Source: Stereum hirsutum FP-91666 SS1 (Eukaryota > Basidiomycota > Agaricomycetes > Russulales > Stereaceae). Taken from it: 64,000 nucleotides of DNA. Position numbers and translations under genes: made by a program. The notes below the pieces were generated by a model. That model made no database searches. It was not told the origin of the DNA and saw only the letters and a program-made list of their open reading frames with translations. The stretch spans positions 1,560,702-1,624,701 of the forward strand of contig NW_006763140.1 of the NCBI RefSeq assembly GCF_000264905.1. Reading direction: 5' to 3'. Shown here in pieces: positions 58,951 through 64,000 of this stretch (position 1 is the stretch's first letter; every line of letters starts with the position of its first letter).

Positions 58951-59945
58951 ATGGCCTGGCTGCTCCCTCTCCCTCTCCTCTCTTTCTTCCTTTTATTCCT
59001 CACAACAAGAGTACATGGGTCAGCACTGACGACCGCCATCTCTCCTAACGAACGCCTATGCTTCTACGCGGACGTGGATAAAGCTGGGGAAAAGATCGGC
59101 GTGCGTTTCCCAATGATTCCTTCCTCTCATGCTGCTCTTCTGATGATGGCTCTCGTCTAGTTCTATTTTGCTGTGCGTTTTCGTCGTACTCTTGAAACAG
59201 CCTGCGTCACATGTGCCAACATACCCGTCTAACCTTAGTATCCTGCTGTCTAGGTGCAAAGCGGAGGCTCCTTCGATATCTCCTTCGATGTCAAAGATCC
59301 AAACGAAAAGATCCTCCTTGACGGCGTCTCTGAGCGACAAGGTGACTACGTCCTCACCGCGAACACCGTCGGGGAATACGCGTTTTGCTTTGAGAACGAC
59401 ATGTCGACCCTTACCGACAAGCTCGTCGACTTTGACATCATGGTCGAGAGCGAACCCAGACGGGAGGCCCCTGCGAAGCCGGGTCAGATCAGCGAACATA
59501 CAACGCCATTGGAGGAGAGCGTGTACAGACTGAACGGAATGTTGATGAACATAAAGAGGACGCAGAAATAGTGAGTTATCATTGTGTACATGCCTGCGGA
59601 ATATTTGGTGGTGCCGGTCATGTCTGTATGACTGACGAACTACGTTTGTTTAGCTTCCACACCCGCGAGAACCGAGGGTTTTCCACCGTTAAGTCTACTC
59701 AAAGGTATGTTTCTTAGTAGCCTCACACGACATGACAGTTCTGATGATTCTCCCATACTTCTTTGCCCCGTTGTCCAGTCGTCTATTCTGGTATGCCATC
59801 TGGCAGACCGCTTGCGTTATCGGCATGGCAATGTACGTATGATTTCTTATACATTCCGTCCACTCGACTGATCTCCCTGCTTAGTTTCCAGGTCTACGTG
59901 CTGCAAACCTTCTTCACCAAGACAGGGCGGCGGTACAAGGTCTAG
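58951..59945 (+). CDS. p24/EMP24 family cargo receptor
   Basis: COPII/COPI vesicle cargo receptor of the early secretory pathway. Six exons, 58951-59100, 59161-59172, 59254-59570, 59654-59704, 59779-59832, 59885-59945, give 214 aa. Signal peptide LLPLPLLSFFLLFLTTRVHG; GOLD domain with NERLCFYADVDKAGEKIGFY, DVKDPNEKILLDGVSERQGD and GEYAFCFENDMSTLTDKLVD; a coiled-coil region; a membrane segment WYAIWQTACVIGMAIFQVYV; and a short tail with QTFF (a COPII-type FF signal) and basic end GRRYKV. The second exon is 12 nt. Subgroup (gamma/ERP or other) not assigned. It is divergent from the Rua1-type gene with 190 bp between starts. Confidence 0.9.
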
Positions 59946-60531
59946 AGCATACATAAAGTCATCTCTATATACTTTACTGGAAATTTCGAGAGGTGGAGCT
60001 GTACAGTGGTGGAAGATGTGTTGGTGCTATCCATCATAATATTCTTCTCGTATATTCGATAGTGTTCGTGCCCGGACTCACCAAGAAAACTCTCGACTCT
60101 GAATCCTGGATCATAAAGTGGATCATGTCGTCTCAACCACCGTTCAACAGAATCATCGCCTATCTAGATGAAGTGCTCATCCCGTCTTCACTTCGTCATA
60201 GCTGCGTGCCAGTGAAGGTTTATTCGTTATTCTACCGAGGCTCTCACCGCGATATACTTTGGCCGAGGTCCACAGCGTAGTGGTGACGGTCACATAATAC
60301 GCGTTTTGGGTAACGAAAATCGTCTTGCTCACTGACGTCGGAATACTCAAAATTTGCGCAATAAATATGGTTCAAGGCCTTTGTAGTCTAAGTTGCAGCA
60401 GGTTGCAGCCCTGTGCAACCCGTATACTGTCGATCGTGAGATCCGGGGAGATAAGATAAGATGGTCAAGGAATGAGCGGAGTCGAGCGGAGTCACTCTTT
60501 AGGACTCTAAAGTAAAATCAGGTCGACCGGA
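59946..60531. other. Intergenic: p24 3' flank and ValRS promoter
   Basis: A 10-bp tandem repeat GAGCGGAGTC occurs twice at 60474-60493. No gene seen. Confidence 0.4.
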
Positions 60532-63500
60532 ATGTTGAGAGTTCTGTCCTCGCCACATCGATCTCTTCTCCGGTCAAGTAGATATCACTATATCGCCTGC
60601 TCCAGATCAATGTCGTCCCAACCCACCCCTCCAGACTCGGGGGCTGCAACTCCCGTTCCTAACAAAAGCGCAGGTTTGTTGAGCTCTGCTGTGGCCCCCT
60701 TGCTCCCGGACTGATAATTCGATCGCGAATCTAGCAAAAAAGGAGGCCAAGCGCTTGGAGAAAGAAGCAAAGCTCGCTGCAAAGGCATCTAAAGTCACCG
60801 CTAACACTGCTACCGGAGAGAAGAAGGCCAAGGCTGAAAGAGAGAAGAAGGAAGAGGAGCCTCCCTATGTCAACACTACGCCCAAGGGTTCGAAGAAAGG
60901 TGCGTCCATTTTCCTATCCTGTGTCGTCCTGATGTTAATAGCGTTGTTTTACCCCTGTCTTTATGTAGACACCACTCAGCCTATGTCTGCGGGTTATAAT
61001 CCCATCGCCGTAGAGTCTGCATGGTATGACTGGTGGCTTGAAGAGGGCTTCTTCAAGCCTGCTCTGAAGCCCGATGGCCAGCCAAAAGAAGAGGGCTTGT
61101 TTGTGATCCCTTCCCCTCCACCGAATGTCACAGGAAGTCTCCACATTGGCCACGCGTTGGCGACTGCTATTCAAGATTCATTGATACGTTGGTGAGTCCC
61201 ATTCAAGCGTTTGTGGCCCATCTGGTACATCTTCAAATACATTCACACCCTTCGTCTTCCAACGTATCGCAAACATCGAACGCGTTTCTCATCTACGTCC
61301 CACCCTTCGACCCATTCCCTTGTTACTTTATCACATCGATTCACCCATCACGTTCGAGCCGTTGGATGACGAGAAACCCGAGTTGACGTTCGCCCTTCCC
61401 AGGAATCGCATGCTGGGCAAGACTGTCCTATTTGTACCAGGATTTGACCACGCTGGGATATCAACACAATCTGTTGTCGAGAAGCGGCTGTGGAAGACCG
61501 CGGGCAAGACAAGACACGACCTTGGCCGCCCAAAGTTTGTTGAGACCGTGATGGATTGGAAAAATGAGTACGTCGTGACGATCACATCGGTCTATCTGGT
61601 GATTGATCTGGACGTTCTCCCCATTCAGCTACCAAGGTCGCATAACGAACCAGCTTCGCCGTCTGGGTGGTAGTTACGATTGGTCGAGAGTGGCGTTTAC
61701 CATGGACCCGGTGCGTAAGCCAGATGGAAGACGCTATTCTCCTTACAACGCTAACGAGTGGCCCAACCCAGCAACTATCAAAAGCGGTCATAGAGACCTT
61801 CTGCCGTCTTCACGAAGATGGAACCATCTATCGCGGTAACCGTCTCGTGAATTGGTGTGTGCAAATGAACACCACGTTGTCAAATCTTGAGGTCGGTCGG
61901 ATGATTGTTCCTCATGATGAGAAGCTGAGCAAGGCTGATTGACTGGGACTCAGGTTGATCAAAAACAACTCACCGGGAGGACTCTGCTCAACGTCCCCGG
62001 ATACGACGTGAAAGAAAAGTTCGAGTTTGGTGTGATCACATCGTTCGCCTACCCTATAGAGGGCTCTGGTGCGTATGGACGTAGGAACCCGGATTCGGAA
62101 AACGGTCGCTGACTTCAGGCATATTCAGATGAGAAGATCATAGTAGCAACCACGCGTCCAGAAACGATGCTCGGTGACACTGCTATCGCTGTTCACCCCG
62201 ATGACTCGCGCTACAAGGTCAGTGCTCTCAACGCGGTCGTGTACCATCGTTTCTGACCGCACTGTCTACCATCAGCATCTACATGGAAAATTCGCCTTGC
62301 ATCCTTTCGTCGACCGACGTATCCCCATCGTCACTGATGACATAGCCGTCGACATGGAGTTCGGAACGGGTGCTGTAAAAATCACCCCAGCTCATGATCC
62401 CAACGACTACGAAGTCGGCATGCGCCACAAACTCGAGTTCATCAACATCATGAACGACGATGGAACCTTCAACGCAAACACTGGAGAGAAATTCCAGGTC
62501 CGGGATTTGATCAGTTTGTTGTTTGACTGCGCTGAAGTCTTATGATCATTTGTAGGGCATGAAACGATTCCACGCGAGAGTGGCGGTGGTCAAGGCGCTG
62601 AAAGAAGCTGGCCTGTTTATCGAGACGAAGGACAACCCTATGCAAATCCCTTTGTGCCTGTATGTTCTCAATTTGCCACCATCTCTACTCAGTCCTTACA
62701 TTGCTTCACCAGTAAATCCGGAGATATCATCGAACCAATACTGAAACCTCAGTGGTGGGTCAATTGCAAGCCCCTCGCCGAGGAAGCCATCAAGGTGAAT
62801 TAGCTGTATTCTCTACCACACGTCGAGGTAACTTACTACGTCTCCGATTGTGCAGCGAACGAGAGCTGGCGAGTTGCACGTCGCGCCAAAACAGTCAGAG
62901 GCAGATTGGTATCGGTGGCTTGACAATATCCAGGACTGGTGTATCTCTCGCCAACTCTGGTGGGGCCACCAGTGTCCAGCATACTTTGTCGACATCGAAG
63001 GAATAGAGCAAGATGTACGTTCTCCCCACATATACTCCGTTTCATCCTCCTGACCCTCGTTCATCCAGAACTCCGACGGCAAGAACTGGGTTGTGGGTAG
63101 AACCCTCGAGCAGGCCACTGAGCGAGCCAAGGCACTCGCTGGCGACCGTCCGTTTACGCTGAAGCAGGATGAGGACGTCTTGGACACGTGGTTCTCCTCT
63201 GGTCTCTGGCCGTTCTCCATCCTTGGCTGGCCAGACAAGGTGCGCCCACACCTGCATATCGGAGCACCATGAGTTGCACTCATACTTTCACTCCGACAGA
63301 CCGCTGACCTTGACCGATTCTACCCCTCGAGCATGCTTGAGACAGGTTGGGACATCATCTTCTTCTGGGTGGCCCGTATGGTGCTACTGGGCATTCGTTT
63401 GACGGATAAGATGCCGTTCAATGAGGTATTCTGTCATGCTATGATTCGCGATGCCCATGGACGCAAGATGTCGAAGTCTCTCGGAAACGTCATTGATCCC

Positions 63501-64000
63501 CTCGACGTGATCCAAGGCCTTCCTTTGGATCAACTGCATCAGAAGCTCTACGAGGGCAACTTAGAGGATAAGGAGATCCAGAAAGCGATGGCTGGCCAAA
63601 AGAAGGACTTCCCCAAGGGCATCCCCCAGTGTGGCGCGGACGCATTGAGGTTCGCTCTTTGCGCCTACAGCGGTGGTGGTAAGGCGGATCGTAATAAAGC
63701 AGCTCAGAGTGTACGCTTAAATCATACACAGGTCGCGACATCAACTTGGAGATTCTCCGCGTAGAAGGTTACCGCAAGTTCTGCAACAAAATATTCAACG
63801 CGACGAAATTTGCGATGCTGAAGCTTGATGAGTCTTTCGTGCCAGAGGCCCGACCGAAGGTTCGTTGACAACAAACAAGTCTGACATACCGCTGACTCAT
63901 TGTTACTTAGCCTACAGGCAAAGAGAGCTTGGTCGAAAAATGGATATTTCATAAACTCAACATCGCTGCCGACGAGGTCAACAGGCAGCTCGAGGGACGC
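60532..64000 (+). CDS. VAS1: Valyl-tRNA synthetase, cytosolic/mitochondrial (cut by window edge)
   Basis: Class I aminoacyl-tRNA synthetase for valine. Sixteen exons in view: 60532-60673, 60735-60899, 60969-61191, 61403-61567, 61629-61710, 61772-61891, 61954-62068, 62129-62217, 62276-62497, 62556-62659, 62713-62794, 62856-63014, 63069-63239, 63300-63678, 63732-63859, 63911-64000 (812 codons, open at the edge). HIGH motif at residues 161-164, editing domain with [17 protein letters not shown], tryptophan-rich [15 protein letters not shown], and KMSKS at 669-673 in [11 protein letters not shown]. The first ATG gives an Arg/Ser-rich leader ([20 protein letters not shown]); a second ATG at codon 27 ([11 protein letters not shown]) would give the cytosolic form, as in yeast VAS1. 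Confidence 0.95.

Noticed and set aside
1..64000. Secondary-metabolite cluster, CRISPR array, viral or other mobile coding elements
   Set aside because: None seen: no synthase, no spaced repeats, no transposase or reverse transcriptase motifs apart from the short MITE.

Overview
This window is genomic DNA of a filamentous basidiomycete fungus, most likely an Agaricomycete. The genes are dense and intron-rich, introns are mostly 50-70 bp with GT-AG ends, and several proteins have a clear basidiomycete style (Mid1, a Rua1-type regulator, a MAM3/CNNM protein, a His-rich stress-type protein). Exon structures were worked out by hand: I joined exons wherever the reading frame, splice signals and known family sequence agreed, and checked that exon phases add up.

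Layout. 1-1571 (-) N-terminal half of eIF4G, cut by the window edge. 3187-4553 (+) PP2A leucine carboxyl methyltransferase. 5093-8372 (+) TRK potassium transporter, whose last three exons lie inverted at 9486-8775 (-). 9692-11434 (+) TPT-family sugar-phosphate/nucleotide-sugar transporter. 12002-12883 (+) PRX5-type peroxiredoxin. 13302-14936 (+) Mid1 calcium-channel subunit. 15760-17563 (+) GH5 glycosidase. 18123-22228 (+) two Ser/Pro-rich predicted proteins, or one gene. 23503-26690 (+) MAM3/CNNM protein. 28401-27379 (-) acireductone dioxygenase. 29486-30181 (+) small single-pass membrane protein. 34086-31245 (-) alpha-arrestin. 35358-36223 (+) isoprenylcysteine methyltransferase. 38624-37008 (-) His-rich protein. 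39637-40073 hAT-like MITE. 40645-42447 (+) conserved-looking unknown. 44571-45959 (+) casein kinase 1. 47346-48084 (+) ribosomal protein eL14. 49317-50211 (+) secreted Cys-rich protein. 50715-51746 (+) basic protein with an internal duplication. 52546-52042 (-) SUS1/ENY2. 52680-54005 (+) mitochondrial uS10. 54238-55184 (+) Mago nashi. 58760-56064 (-) Rua1-type regulator. 58951-59945 (+) p24 cargo receptor. 60532-64000 (+) valyl-tRNA synthetase, cut by the window edge.

Most genes are ordinary housekeeping genes: translation (eIF4G, eL14, uS10m, ValRS), mRNA export and exon junction (SUS1, Mago), ion transport (TRK, Mid1, MAM3), and protein methylation and trafficking (LCM1, ICMT, p24, arrestin). 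I found no gene cluster acting as a new pathway. The strongest oddity is the TRK gene. Its first 743 codons are on the + strand and carry three of the four pore loops. The remaining 195 codons, with the fourth pore loop, follow immediately but on the - strand, and the cut falls exactly inside one intron. This is either a real small inversion that breaks (or makes trans-spliced) a potassium transporter, or an assembly error. Other points of interest are a 437-bp transposon with perfect 27-bp ends and 8-bp target duplications, tiny exons (6 nt in Mago, 8 nt in TRK, a 4-nt first coding exon), and two GC-AG introns.
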